Origin: Hyphococcus luteus
Lineage (GTDB): Bacteria > Pseudomonadota > Alphaproteobacteria > Caulobacterales > Parvularculaceae
Assembly (NCBI RefSeq): GCF_002943565.1
Contig: NZ_PJCH01000005.1
Span: forward strand, 558,001-622,000
DNA: 64,000 bases
Direction: 5' to 3'
The position numbers were made by a program, and so were the translations under genes. Under the pieces are notes generated by a model. That model did no database searches, had not been told where the DNA came from, and was given only the letters and a program-made list of their open reading frames with translations. Shown here piece by piece: positions 9,200 to 17,323 of the stretch (position 1 is the stretch's first letter; each line of letters begins with the position of its first letter).

Positions 9200-10582
9200 C
9201 TATTTCCCGATACAAAAACTCGAGAAAATCTCGCCGAGGACATCCTCCACGCCCACGGCGCCGGTGATCTTGCCGAGCGCCCGGGCGGCGAGGCGGGCGT
9301 CTTCCGCGGCGAGCTCCGGCGCCGTCTCGATATTGGCCTCGGCGCGGGAGAGAGCCCCGAGGGCTTCCTCCACCGCGGCGGCATGCCGGGCGCGGGTGAG
9401 GGCGGGGCCGTCGGACGCCCCTTCAGCGGCCTTCTGTGTCAGCGCATGAAGGAGCGCGGCCATACCTTCGCCGGTCTTCGCCGAGACGGCGAGCTCGGTG
9501 AAGGGCGATTGTTCTCTTTCAGGACGGGTTTCGGCCCCTTTTGCGATGTCGGCCTTGTTCCAGGCGATGATGTCGCCGGGTTTCAAGAGAGCCAATGTTT
9601 CACGTGAAACACTCATCGTTTCGCCCTCAAGAATTGTTTCACGTGGAACATCTTCCGAAGCGTCGAGAACGAGCACGCGAATATCCGCCGCCGCCGCTTT
9701 CTGGCGCGCGCGCTTTATGCCTTCCGCTTCAATGACATCCCCGGCCATACCGCGGAGCCCCGCGGTGTCGGCGACGCTCGCCGCCATGCCGGCGAGATCG
9801 AGCCGGGTCTCGACGACATCCCGCGTCGTCCCCGCGATGTCGGAGACGATGGCGACTTCCGAACCGGCGAGCGCATTCATCAGGGATGACTTGCCGGCGT
9901 TGGGCGGACCGATGATCGCGATCGAGACGCCCTCGCGGATCTTCCGTGCACGGACCGACTGGTTAAGAAACGCGGTTAACGAACTCTTAAGGTTTTTTAT
10001 GGCGGGCCCGGCCCGGGTCGCGACGGCGGCGGGAACGTCCCCTTCGTCGGGAAAATCGATGTCCGCTTCGAGGGGCGCCAGGACGTCGAGGACCTGCTGG
10101 CGCCAGCCTTCCGCAGCCTCGGAAAGCCGCCCGTCGAGCTGACCCAAAGCCTGCATTCTTTGTAGGGTCGTTTCGGAATCGATAAGATCGGCGAGAGCCT
10201 CGACCTGGGCGAGATCGAGCTTGCCGTTCCGGAGCGCGCGGAGGGTGAATTCGCCGGCTTCGGCGGGCCGGGCGCCGAGCCGCGCGAGGGCTTCGTAAAG
10301 GGCCGTTTCGACTGCGCGGCTGCCATGGAGATGGAGCTCGGCGACGTCCTCGCCGGTGAAGCTCGCCGGTCCTTCGAAAAGTATAGCCAGACCGCGGTCG
10401 ATCACGGCGCGGCTTTCCGGATCGCACACGCTCACCATATGCGCGGCGCGGTTATCAATCCGTTTACCAACTAACTGATTGAAAATCCCGAACGCGTCGG
10501 GACCCGACAGGCGAAACACGGCGACGCCGGCCTTCCCAGCGCCGGAGGCGCGGGCGAAAATCGTGTCGCTCCGCTCTGACAT
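9200..10582 (-). CDS. mnmE: tRNA modification GTPase MnmE (TrmE)
   Basis: Potassium-activated GTPase that partners MnmG to modify tRNA wobble uridines. The 460 residues show the N-terminal tetrahydrofolate-binding domain, the helical domain, an inserted G domain with G1 GPPNAGKS (225-232) and G3 DTAG (272-275), and the invariant C-terminal CIGK (457-460). Two parS sites (9596-9611 and 9635-9650) lie in the G domain and are read as SVSRET and DVPRET. Length is normal for the family. Confidence 0.97.
   Translation of the reverse strand: MSERSDTIFARASGAGKAGVAVFRLSGPDAFGIFNQLVGKRIDNRAAHMVSVCDPESRAVIDRGLAILFEGPASFTGEDVAELHLHGSRAVETALYEALARLGARPAEAGEFTLRALRNGKLDLAQVEALADLIDSETTLQRMQALGQLDGRLSEAAEGWRQQVLDVLAPLEADIDFPDEGDVPAAVATRAGPAIKNLKSSLTAFLNQSVRARKIREGVSIAIIGPPNAGKSSLMNALAGSEVAIVSDIAGTTRDVVETRLDLAGMAASVADTAGLRGMAGDVIEAEGIKRARQKAAAADIRVLVLDASEDVPRETILEGETMSVSRETLALLKPGDIIAWNKADIAKGAETRPEREQSPFTELAVSAKTGEGMAALLHALTQKAAEGASDGPALTRARHAAAVEEALGALSRAEANIETAPELAAEDARLAARALGKITGAVGVEDVLGEIFSSFCIGK
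9596..9611. promoter_or_regulatory. parS site 5 (inside mnmE)
   Basis: TGTTTCACGTGAAACA, fully symmetric. It is translated as VSRET in MnmE and lies 24 bp from site 6. Confidence 0.93.
9635..9650. promoter_or_regulatory. parS site 6 (inside mnmE)
   Basis: TGTTTCACGTGGAACA, translated as VPRET in MnmE. With site 5 it forms a close pair 39 bp apart start to start, a tandem arrangement not shared by the other four sites. Confidence 0.93.
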
Positions 10583-10595
10583 TCACTCTCCGATC

Positions 10596-10653
10596 ATCCC
10601 CGCGCAGGCGGGGATCCAGTTAACCATCTCTGGGTCCCCGCTTTCGCGGGGAC
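10596..10653. repeat. REP/BIME-like palindrome pair upstream of mnmE
   Basis: Two perfect hairpins lie 18 bp apart in the gap between mnmE and the DUF6489 gene. The first is ATCCCCGC/GCGGGGAT (10596-10603 and 10608-10615, 4-nt loop). The second is GTCCCCGC/GCGGGGAC (10634-10641 and 10646-10653, 4-nt loop). The paired layout with GGGATCCAG and TGGGTCCCC edges is that of a bacterial interspersed mosaic element common in Caulobacter relatives. It may also terminate transcription coming from the DUF6489 gene. Confidence 0.8.
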
Positions 10654-10682
10654 GAGCGGGAAATTTTTAGCACAAAGAACGC

Positions 10683-10913
10683 CTACTTCTTCGAGCCCAT
10701 GCCCATCATCTGCTGGAACTGCTCGAAGCTCTTGCCGGACATGGTGAGCCATTGCGCCACCAGCTTTTCCGGATCGGCGAGGGTGTCCATGTTTTCCTTG
10801 GCCCGCTTGGTCATCTCATCGACGATCATCTTGTTCATGGGCTCGAGATCCGGCTGGCCGAAAAAGGCGCGGGCCTCCGCAGGCGTGCAGTCGATATTCA
10901 CGGTGAGTTTCAT
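10683..10913 (-). CDS. DUF6489 family small protein
   Basis: The 76-residue protein begins MKLTVNIDCTPAEARAFFG and has the pattern known for DUF6489: a short beta strand, an EARAFxG turn, then a long amphipathic helix (MNKMIVDEMTKRAKENM) and a Met/Gln/Phe-rich tail. The family is widespread in alphaproteobacteria with no assigned function. The helical tail somewhat resembles phasin-type sequences, but I would not assign that role. No signal peptide or membrane segment is visible, so it is probably cytoplasmic. Confidence 0.8.
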   Translation of the reverse strand: MKLTVNIDCTPAEARAFFGQPDLEPMNKMIVDEMTKRAKENMDTLADPEKLVAQWLTMSGKSFEQFQQMMGMGSKK

Positions 10914-11000
10914 GGGACCGCTCCTTTCGGCGTCTCAAAGGCCCGTAGCCAATAGCCTAATTGGTCCTTCGGGAACAGTCTCGCAAGTGCGGAATCGGCG

Positions 11001-11999
11001 TTATGGGGTTTCGGGGCAAGCGGCGCCGAGATAGCGCCCTTCCCCATCGAACATGGCGACGAAGTAGTTCGCCGACTGGCGCGCCGTCCGGCCATTTTCA
11101 TCCCTGGGAAAGGTCTGGAATACGTCAATGAACGCCGCCTCTTCAAAAGGCCCGTAGCTCAGTCCGCGGCGAAGCAGAACCAGCTTCGCCGGACCCGTCA
11201 CGCAAACCTGTCCCGTTCTGGTGTCCCGTACGGACTTCCCCGCCAGCATTTCGCATTCCGGGCGACCGAAATCGCCATCGAACTCGTCAGTACAGAAATC
11301 GACCGCCTCTTCACTGCGCCCGAAAGCGTGGACTTCCAAAAACATCCCCATTCGAAAAGCAAATTCATCGCTTTGCCGCCACGCCGGCGTGCTGTCGATG
11401 GTCTGGCTCAGCGCTTCATCCGCCCGGCCCAGTTCATAAAGCGCCTCATCGAGCTCGCGTTCCGCATAGGGAATCCGGTCGCGGTGATAGTCGATATTCT
11501 TGCGCGCTTTCTTGATCTGTTTTTCCGTGGCGTCCGGATCGCGCAGGCGTTTGCGCGCCCGGCGCAGCTGGTCGCGATGATAATCGAGCGATGAAACCGC
11601 GCTGTTATAGGCGTTTTCGGCCCGGTCCCGCGCGGCTTCCGCCCAATAGATGCGCTGGCCCTCAAGATAGCCGCTGAGGAAGGCCGGTTCGCGTTCGGCC
11701 CGGCAGACGCCGAGATAAGACTTGCCGGCGCGGGCATAGGCGTAACCGCCGCCTTCGGTGCACAACCGGCCGAGCGCCAGGTCGCGGCCTTGCGCGTAGG
11801 CCTCGTAATCGGCGGGCGCGCCATAGCCCTCGCAAAGCCCCGCCCGTTCATCGAAAGCGCGCAGGAGCCGGCCTTCGCCGCCGTCCTCGAGCCCCGCCCC
11901 GTACCAGTCGCCGGCGAGACATTCCTCTTCGCTCATCAGCTCCGTGGCGCAGCCGGACAGGAAAACCGCCGCCAGCAATGCTCCGAAGTAACGCTGCAT
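11001..11999 (-). CDS. DUF2799 family lipoprotein
   Basis: Predicted 332-residue lipoprotein with lipobox LSGC (Cys17). The N-terminal part (ECLAGDWYGAGLEDGGEGR, then repeated AxGRDLALGRLC and SGYLEGQRIYW) is the recognisable DUF2799 pattern. A long charged coiled-coil follows (about residues 120-190, rich in Arg/Lys/Asp). The C-terminal 100 residues are less typical. Function unknown; probably anchored at the periplasmic face of a membrane. It is divergent from the quinone oxidoreductase gene, with a shared ~110-bp promoter region. Confidence 0.75.
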   Translation of the reverse strand: MQRYFGALLAAVFLSGCATELMSEEECLAGDWYGAGLEDGGEGRLLRAFDERAGLCEGYGAPADYEAYAQGRDLALGRLCTEGGGYAYARAGKSYLGVCRAEREPAFLSGYLEGQRIYWAEAARDRAENAYNSAVSSLDYHRDQLRRARKRLRDPDATEKQIKKARKNIDYHRDRIPYAERELDEALYELGRADEALSQTIDSTPAWRQSDEFAFRMGMFLEVHAFGRSEEAVDFCTDEFDGDFGRPECEMLAGKSVRDTRTGQVCVTGPAKLVLLRRGLSYGPFEEAAFIDVFQTFPRDENGRTARQSANYFVAMFDGEGRYLGAACPETP

Positions 12000-12111
12000 G
12001 AAACGACCCCCTCCCTAATCCCCGAACACAGCCTCTTCTTTGAAACCGCCGCGGTCAACAACAAGCCGTGAGCCGCTTGTGGCCGCGCGCCCGACAGGAT
12101 ACGGGAGTCCC

Positions 12112-13083
12112 ATGACAAAAGCGGTTTTCCTCGACGAGCATGGCGGGCCGGACGCTTTCGCCTTGCGCGACCAGACCCTCGCCGACCCGGGCCCCGGCGA
12201 AATCCGGGTGCGCCACAAGGCTGTCGGGCTCAATTTCATCGACATCTATCAGCGCAAAGGCCTTTATCCGGTCTCGCTCCCGGCGGTCCTCGGTCAGGAG
12301 GCTGCAGGCGTCGTCGAAGCGGTCGGCGAGGGCGTTTCGGACTTCGCACCGGGCGAGCGCGTCGCCTGTCTTTACGGCGTCGGCGGCTATGCGGAGGAAG
12401 GCAACGCCCCCGCCGCCCTTTCCGCGAAAATCCCTGACGGCGTATCCGACGATGCGGCGGCTGCACTCTTCCTCAAAGGCTTAACGGCGGAAATGCTGGT
12501 GCGCCAGCTCTATCCCTTGAAAGCCGGCAAAACCTGCCTCGTCCATGCGGCGGCGGGCGGCGTCGGCACCATCCTTTGCCAATGGGCGAAACATATCGGC
12601 GCGCGCGTCATCGCCGTCGTCGGATCGCCGGAAAAGGAAGCGATCGCGCGCGAAAACGGCGCCGACGAGGTTGTTATCCGTACACAGACGGAAAGCATTG
12701 CGGCGGAGGTGCGCAGGCTCACCGGCGGCGAAGGCGTCGAGGTGGTTTACGACTCTATCGGCGAAGCGACTTTCGAAGCCTCCCTCGACAGCCTCGCCCT
12801 GCGCGGGCACATGGTGACCTACGGCAACGCGTCGGGCCCGCCGCCGGCGGTGACGCCGCTCGAACTCATGCGCCGCGGCTCGCTCACCCTCACCCGGCCT
12901 TCGCTCTTTCATTACGCAACGCCCGAGCGGCTCCCCGCCATGGCCGCCGCGCTGTTCGAGATGGTCGCCAGCGGCGCGGTGAAGCCGAAGATCGCCCATC
13001 GCCTGGCCCTGTCCGACATCGCCGACGCCCACCGCCTTTTAGAGAGCGGCAAAACCGCCGGCGCGATCATCCTGACGCCGTAA
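12112..13083 (+). CDS. NAD(P)-dependent quinone oxidoreductase (MDR family)
   Basis: Medium-chain reductase of the zinc-free quinone oxidoreductase type. The 323-residue product has a GroES-like N-terminal domain (KAVGLNFIDIYQRKGLYPV), the Rossmann motif AAAGGVGTILCQWAKHIGARV and a C-terminal segment typical of QOR. The structural-zinc cysteines of alcohol dehydrogenases are absent. The start is set at the ATG at 12112, the conserved beginning MTKAVFLDEHGGPD; the 24 codons open upstream do not resemble the family. The next gene begins 17 bp after the stop. Confidence 0.9.
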   Translation: MTKAVFLDEHGGPDAFALRDQTLADPGPGEIRVRHKAVGLNFIDIYQRKGLYPVSLPAVLGQEAAGVVEAVGEGVSDFAPGERVACLYGVGGYAEEGNAPAALSAKIPDGVSDDAAAALFLKGLTAEMLVRQLYPLKAGKTCLVHAAAGGVGTILCQWAKHIGARVIAVVGSPEKEAIARENGADEVVIRTQTESIAAEVRRLTGGEGVEVVYDSIGEATFEASLDSLALRGHMVTYGNASGPPPAVTPLELMRRGSLTLTRPSLFHYATPERLPAMAAALFEMVASGAVKPKIAHRLALSDIADAHRLLESGKTAGAIILTP

Positions 13084-13100
13084 ATTTTGAGTATTTTCAT

Positions 13101-14054
13101 ATGGTTAGATGGTTAACCGCCGTTAGTTTTCTGGCACTCGCCGCTTGCGGTGACTCTGTAACCGACACGGAGTCGCAAAGCGCCGGCGGCTGGTCCATCG
13201 CGCCGGAGGGGGGCCTCAACGCCTTTTTCGAATGCCTCGAGGCGTCCGACGCCGCCCTCGTTTCAGCCCACCGCGGCGGGGCCTATCCCGGCTATCCGGA
13301 AAACGCGCTTGAAACCATGCAGGCGCTGATGGCGGACGTTCCCGCGATTATGGAGATCGACGTCGCGACTTCCGCCGACGGCGTTCTTTATCTCAATCAC
13401 GACGACACGCTCGAGCGCACCACTACCGGCGAAGGCGCGAGCGACGCCCTTTCATGGAGCGAGATCAAAGAGCTTCGGCTCGAAGACAATGACGGAAAGC
13501 TGACGCCCTTCGCCCCGACGCGTTTCCGGGAGGCGCTGAGATGGGCCGGCGGGCGCACCATCCTGCAGATCGATTTCAAAAGGACCACGCGCTATGAAGA
13601 CGTGGCCGCGGAAGTCAACCGTCAGCAGGCGGAAGACCGCGTCATCCTGATCGCCTATTCCACAGGCGCAGCGCGCAAGCTCCACAGGCTGCTGCCGGAC
13701 GCGATGATCTCGCTTTCCCTCGACACCCAGTCGGCGCTGAACGCCGCCGTCGCCGCCGGCGTGCCCGACGACCGGATCATCGGCTTCACTGGCGTCGAGG
13801 ATCCGCGCCCGCGTCTCTTTTCCATTCTGAACGGCCGCGACGTCGAGGTGATTTTCGGCACTTTGGGGGACGCCGATTCCATCGACAACGACATCGCCCG
13901 CTCCGGCTATGAAGCGCTTTACGCCGACATCGCCGCGCAAGGCGCCGACATCATCGCCACCGACCGGCCCCGCGCCGCCTTCGCCGCCCTTGAAGAGGCC
14001 GGCCGCGCCGTCGAGCCCGGGGAATGCGGGATCACGAAAGGAGTTTCCTCTTGA
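13101..14054 (+). CDS. Glycerophosphodiester phosphodiesterase family lipoprotein
   Basis: Predicted lipoprotein (lipobox LAAC, Cys16) with a GDPD TIM-barrel domain, so it probably hydrolyses glycerophosphodiesters at the cell envelope. Catalytic residues are visible: H57-R58 in AHRGG, N68 in PENALE, E85 and D87 in MEIDVAT, H100 in LNHDDTLERTT. The 317-residue length suits a periplasmic GDPD. I chose the ATG at 13101 since it starts the signal peptide; the longer open frame overlaps the preceding gene. Its stop overlaps the TTG start of the YceI gene. Confidence 0.87.
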   Translation: MVRWLTAVSFLALAACGDSVTDTESQSAGGWSIAPEGGLNAFFECLEASDAALVSAHRGGAYPGYPENALETMQALMADVPAIMEIDVATSADGVLYLNHDDTLERTTTGEGASDALSWSEIKELRLEDNDGKLTPFAPTRFREALRWAGGRTILQIDFKRTTRYEDVAAEVNRQQAEDRVILIAYSTGAARKLHRLLPDAMISLSLDTQSALNAAVAAGVPDDRIIGFTGVEDPRPRLFSILNGRDVEVIFGTLGDADSIDNDIARSGYEALYADIAAQGADIIATDRPRAAFAALEEAGRAVEPGECGITKGVSS

Positions 14055-14752
14055 ATATCAGATATTTGATGGGGCTTTCCCTGCTCTCGCTCGCCGCCTG
14101 CGGGGGACCCGCGGACGACACGGCGCCCGCCAAACAGGCGGCAGACGCCCCGTCCGCGTCGGAGGCGCCAGCGCAAGCCATAACCGCGCCCGCCGGCGAA
14201 TACCGCCTCGACAAGAGCCATGCGAACCTCGTCTTCCGGGTCGATCATCTCGGGTTTTCCCATTACACGGGGATTTTCGCCGACTACGACGCAACGCTTC
14301 AATTCGACCCGGCTGCGCCCGAAAACATGAGCGTCGAGGCGGTGATCATGGCGCCCTCCCTGACGGTCCCGGCTCCGCCCGAAGGCTTTCATGCAACGCT
14401 TCTGGGCCCCGACTGGTTTGATGCCGACGAGTATCCGCAGATCACCTTCCGCTCCACAAAGGTGACGCAGACGGGTCCGCGCAAAGCGACGGTCGAGGGC
14501 GAGCTCACCATGCTCGGCGTCACGGCGCCGGTTTCCATGGAGGCGGAATTCATCGGCGGCTATGCCGGCTATCCGCCCTATGACCCTAATGCGCGGATCG
14601 GATTTTCTGCACACGGAATATTAAGCCGCTCCGATTTCGGCTTTACCCAGGGCCTGCCGCCCGAAGGCTCGACCATGGGCGTCGGCGACGCGGTTTCTTT
14701 TCAGATCGACGCCGAATTCACCGGTCCGCCGACTCCGGCGGAAGGCGAATAG
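14051..14752 (+). CDS. YceI-family lipoprotein (TTG start)
   Basis: YceI proteins form a lipocalin-like barrel that binds long isoprenoid or lipid molecules in the periplasm. After a lipobox LAAC (Cys17) and an Ala/Pro linker, the domain starts at GEYRLDKSHANLVFRVDHLGFSHYTG and ends in VSFQIDAEF. The start is TTG at 14051: AAAGGAG lies 7 bp upstream and the codon overlaps the TGA of the GDPD gene (TTGA), so the two are translationally coupled. An ATG nine codons upstream would spoil the signal peptide. Confidence 0.87.
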   Translation: MNIRYLMGLSLLSLAACGGPADDTAPAKQAADAPSASEAPAQAITAPAGEYRLDKSHANLVFRVDHLGFSHYTGIFADYDATLQFDPAAPENMSVEAVIMAPSLTVPAPPEGFHATLLGPDWFDADEYPQITFRSTKVTQTGPRKATVEGELTMLGVTAPVSMEAEFIGGYAGYPPYDPNARIGFSAHGILSRSDFGFTQGLPPEGSTMGVGDAVSFQIDAEFTGPPTPAEGE

Positions 14753-14845
14753 ATAATCATTTCAATAGCTTGTGCCATATGTCGCCGACAAGCGGTTTGA
14801 AAGGCGCGCCTCTATCTAGAGGCCGCCGGCGGCCTTTCCCGCCCG

Positions 14846-15316
14846 CTACCCCGCCGCGTCGAGGACGATGCGAAGCCGGGTCAGCTCTTTCAGGATCTTG
14901 TCCCAGTCGGCGCCGGGCGTTCCCTCTTTGAGATAGGCAAGCCCCGGCTCGATTGTCTTCACCGCCTTGTCTCGAATGGCGCGGCCGGCGCGCGTCACCT
15001 TCACATGCTTGACGCGCCGGTCCTTCGTATCCGGAACGAATTCCACATAGCCCTTTTCGTGAAGCCGTTTCACCGTCGACGACATGGTCGGCTGGGCGAC
15101 CTGCATCGCGCCGGCGATTTCGCCGATGGTCTGTTGCGCCTTCAAGCGCAGGAGATGATTCAAGACGCCGAACTGCGCTGTCGTAAGCCCGCCGGGCATG
15201 CGCCGCTCGAATTCGCGGTCGGCAAGATTGGCGATGATCGAGATTTCGGTCATCACCTTGAACAGCGCGGGATCGCCGGGAAGCCCGGCATCGGCTTTGT
15301 CTGCATATTTAGGCAT
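14846..15316 (-). CDS. MarR-family transcriptional regulator
   Basis: The 156-residue protein has a winged helix-turn-helix (TIGEIAGAMQVAQPTMSSTVKRLHEKGYV) followed by the DTKDRRVKHVKVT wing with the conserved D-x-R-x. The ATG at 15316 overlaps the TAA of the nitroreductase gene by 8 bp, so the two are co-translated; a longer frame runs 43 codons into that gene but is non-coding in style. It probably represses its own operon through the palindromes at 16503-16528. Confidence 0.88.
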   Translation of the reverse strand: MPKYADKADAGLPGDPALFKVMTEISIIANLADREFERRMPGGLTTAQFGVLNHLLRLKAQQTIGEIAGAMQVAQPTMSSTVKRLHEKGYVEFVPDTKDRRVKHVKVTRAGRAIRDKAVKTIEPGLAYLKEGTPGADWDKILKELTRLRIVLDAAG

Positions 15317-16463
15317 CGGCGTTGACCAGCCTCGTTTCAAGCGGCCATCGCGGCGCGGGCGGCTCGTCCTTCCCATAGCCGAAACGGAAAAGCCCTTGCA
15401 TCCGCGCGGGCGCGCGAAGCCCGGCAAAGTCATGAATTTCCTCAAGAATTTCCGCCATTTCGGGATATTCCTCGAGCGCCTGACTGAAAGGCTGCATGGA
15501 AAGACCCATGCCCGCCGCCGCCTGCTGCAGGCGCACCCAGCCCGCGCCGGACCGTAATTGATCCTTACGGGAATTATTTTCCGTCGTCAGCCAGCCGAAG
15601 GCCATCGCGGTGTCGATGTTCTTTTCATAGAATTTGATCGTCTCGGCGAACGCTGTCGAGTCCGGGTCGTCCATGGCGTCCTGCGTCAGAACGCCGAACG
15701 CGCCCATGGCCTCCATGACGGGACCGGAAAGAGAAATGCCGTCGGGATGCGCATTGATCTGTTTTTCGCCGATCCGCGTATAGCTGGCGGACTCATGGCG
15801 CGGGCCCGGCGTCGTCATTTCCGTTCGCCAGGCCTTGCGGCAGATTTCTTTCAGCATTTCGAGATTGGCGTCGTCATTGGCCCATTCGAACTCGCCGTCT
15901 TCGGCGCGCAAGACGCTGTCGAGCGCGTTCAGGGTTTCCGCGCTCACGGGCCGCGACTGATCGAAAGGCGAGCGCGCGGTGCGGCGCTTCAAAAGCGCTG
16001 CAAACAAAGGGTCTTTGTCTCTTTCGCCGGTCTTCACAAAGCGCACGGACGCGATCGGGCGCTTGTCGAGAACCGGAAAAGCTTCGCCTTCGGGAAAGGC
16101 GTCCGTCTCGAGCGCGTAGCCCATCTCCGCCGCCGCCTGACGCAACAGCTCCAGAAACGCGCCGAGGCCGATAACCGTCTGCCGGTCCAGCGGGTCGGTC
16201 TCAGGCAGGCGGCGCTCAAGATCGCAGAAAAGCGTCAGCCCGTCATCGCCGTCAAGCCGGATCAACCAGGGCTGGAGATTGTGCGGGCTCGGCGCCAGCA
16301 CCGCATAGGAAAGCGCGTCGAGACGCGGATCGTCGTAACCTTCGCCCGCCTCGAACCAGGGCTTGCGCGCCGGGCCGAGATTGGAATGCAGCCGAAACGC
16401 AGCGGCGCCGATCAGCGCAACGCCTGCGCCGCCGGTGATCAGCATGACCCGTCTTGAAACCAT
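15309..16463 (-). CDS. Nitroreductase-family protein with N-terminal export signal (Acg-like)
   Basis: A 384-residue protein with a twin-Arg-like N-terminus (VSRRVMLITGGAGVALIGAAAF). An FMN nitroreductase-type domain follows, as in large Acg/Rv3131-type proteins (LDALSYAVLAPSPHNLQPWLI near residue 50; AGWVRLQQAAAGMGLSMQPFSQAL near 310). Likely an exported or membrane-anchored flavoprotein reducing quinones or nitro-compounds; the substrate cannot be read from sequence. It is the first gene of an operon with the MarR regulator. Confidence 0.8.
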   Translation of the reverse strand: MVSRRVMLITGGAGVALIGAAAFRLHSNLGPARKPWFEAGEGYDDPRLDALSYAVLAPSPHNLQPWLIRLDGDDGLTLFCDLERRLPETDPLDRQTVIGLGAFLELLRQAAAEMGYALETDAFPEGEAFPVLDKRPIASVRFVKTGERDKDPLFAALLKRRTARSPFDQSRPVSAETLNALDSVLRAEDGEFEWANDDANLEMLKEICRKAWRTEMTTPGPRHESASYTRIGEKQINAHPDGISLSGPVMEAMGAFGVLTQDAMDDPDSTAFAETIKFYEKNIDTAMAFGWLTTENNSRKDQLRSGAGWVRLQQAAAGMGLSMQPFSQALEEYPEMAEILEEIHDFAGLRAPARMQGLFRFGYGKDEPPAPRWPLETRLVNADA

Positions 16464-16502
16464 GAGACTCTCTTTCCAGCGCTGTCTGTGTCCTTTATTA
16501 TA

Positions 16503-16528
16503 TAGATACCTATCTAATAGATGTCTAT
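16503..16528. promoter_or_regulatory. Candidate MarR operator, two adjacent palindromes
   Basis: TAGATACCTATCTA (16503-16516) is a perfect 6+6 palindrome around CC. It is directly followed by ATAGATGTCTATG, whose ATAGA/TCTAT arms (16517-16528) form a second palindrome. They lie 40-65 bp upstream of the nitroreductase-MarR operon in an A/T-rich tract that stands out from its surroundings. The size and form fit a MarR dimer site. Confidence 0.6.
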
Positions 16529-16572
16529 GTAATTTCTATGGGAGGCGAAACGGGCCGGTTTTAAAAGGAAAA

Positions 16573-17190
16573 TCAGGGCTGTAGGGCGCTCGCCCGGGTC
16601 CAGGCCTCGCGCGCCCGAAGCCGGTCGAAATAGGCCGACACGCGCTCGCCCATAAACTTGCCGTTGCGCGAAACCTTCAGCAGAAAAAGCACATAGCCGA
16701 CGGAAATGTCGGCGAGAGAAAAATCTTCGAGAAGATAATCGCGGTCATCGAGACTGTTTTCGAGAAAGGCGAGGCAATTCTGCATTTCACCAGTCGCCCA
16801 TTGCAGCATGGATGTGATGCGGTGTTCTTCCGGCAACAGGAAGGAGTGTCCGAGGAGTTGGTTCACATAGCCGCCCATGCCCGCTTCGCCGAACTGCATC
16901 CATTGCAGATAGTCCCCATACTCTTCTTGGGACGCATTTCGCGACAAGGCGCCGCCTGCATATTTGTTGGCGAGATATTCGATAATGGCGACGGATTCGA
17001 TCATGCGCTTGCCGTAGTCGAAAAAGACCGGCGTCTTGCCGAGCGGATTGAGCGCCAGATAGTCCGGTTCTTTCAGTTTCGCCCGGTCGAAGGGCCGGGT
17101 TTCGATCTCCGCATCGAGATCCAGCTCAAAGATCGCCCAGGCGACCCTTAACGACCGCGTCATGGGAAAATGAATGAGCTTCAAAGCCAT
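16573..17190 (-). CDS. Glutathione S-transferase family protein
   Basis: The 205-residue protein has a thioredoxin-like N-terminal domain (LKLIHFPMTRSLRVAWAIFELDL, then NPLGKTPVFFDYGKRMIESVAIIEYLANKY, which holds the cis-Pro and ES glutathione-contact motif) and an all-helical C-terminal domain. The start is placed at 17190: GGAGG lies 5-6 bp upstream, whereas the ATG four codons earlier has its ribosome site on the wrong side. It is probably a detoxification or stress enzyme, upstream of the MarR-controlled operon but separated from it by 109 bp. Confidence 0.88.
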   Translation of the reverse strand: MALKLIHFPMTRSLRVAWAIFELDLDAEIETRPFDRAKLKEPDYLALNPLGKTPVFFDYGKRMIESVAIIEYLANKYAGGALSRNASQEEYGDYLQWMQFGEAGMGGYVNQLLGHSFLLPEEHRITSMLQWATGEMQNCLAFLENSLDDRDYLLEDFSLADISVGYVLFLLKVSRNGKFMGERVSAYFDRLRAREAWTRASALQP

Positions 17191-17260
17191 CGTCGCCTCC
17201 ATATGATCGAGGCGACAGTAAAGGCTGGAAAGCCGCGGCCGGGCAAATCATTTACGCAGC

Positions 17261-17291
17261 AAAAAACGCCGAGCGGTCTTGCCGCCCGGCG
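17261..17291 (-). terminator. Rho-independent terminator of the small exported protein gene
   Basis: Read on the minus strand: CGCCGGGCGG, a 5-nt loop, CCGCTCGGCG (one mismatch in ten pairs), then TTTTTT. It sits 33 bp after the stop of the gene at 17324-17707. It is the clearest intrinsic terminator I found in the window. Confidence 0.85.
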
Positions 17292-17323
17292 CTTTCCCAA
17301 GGTCAAATTCGACCCCGGAGGGC

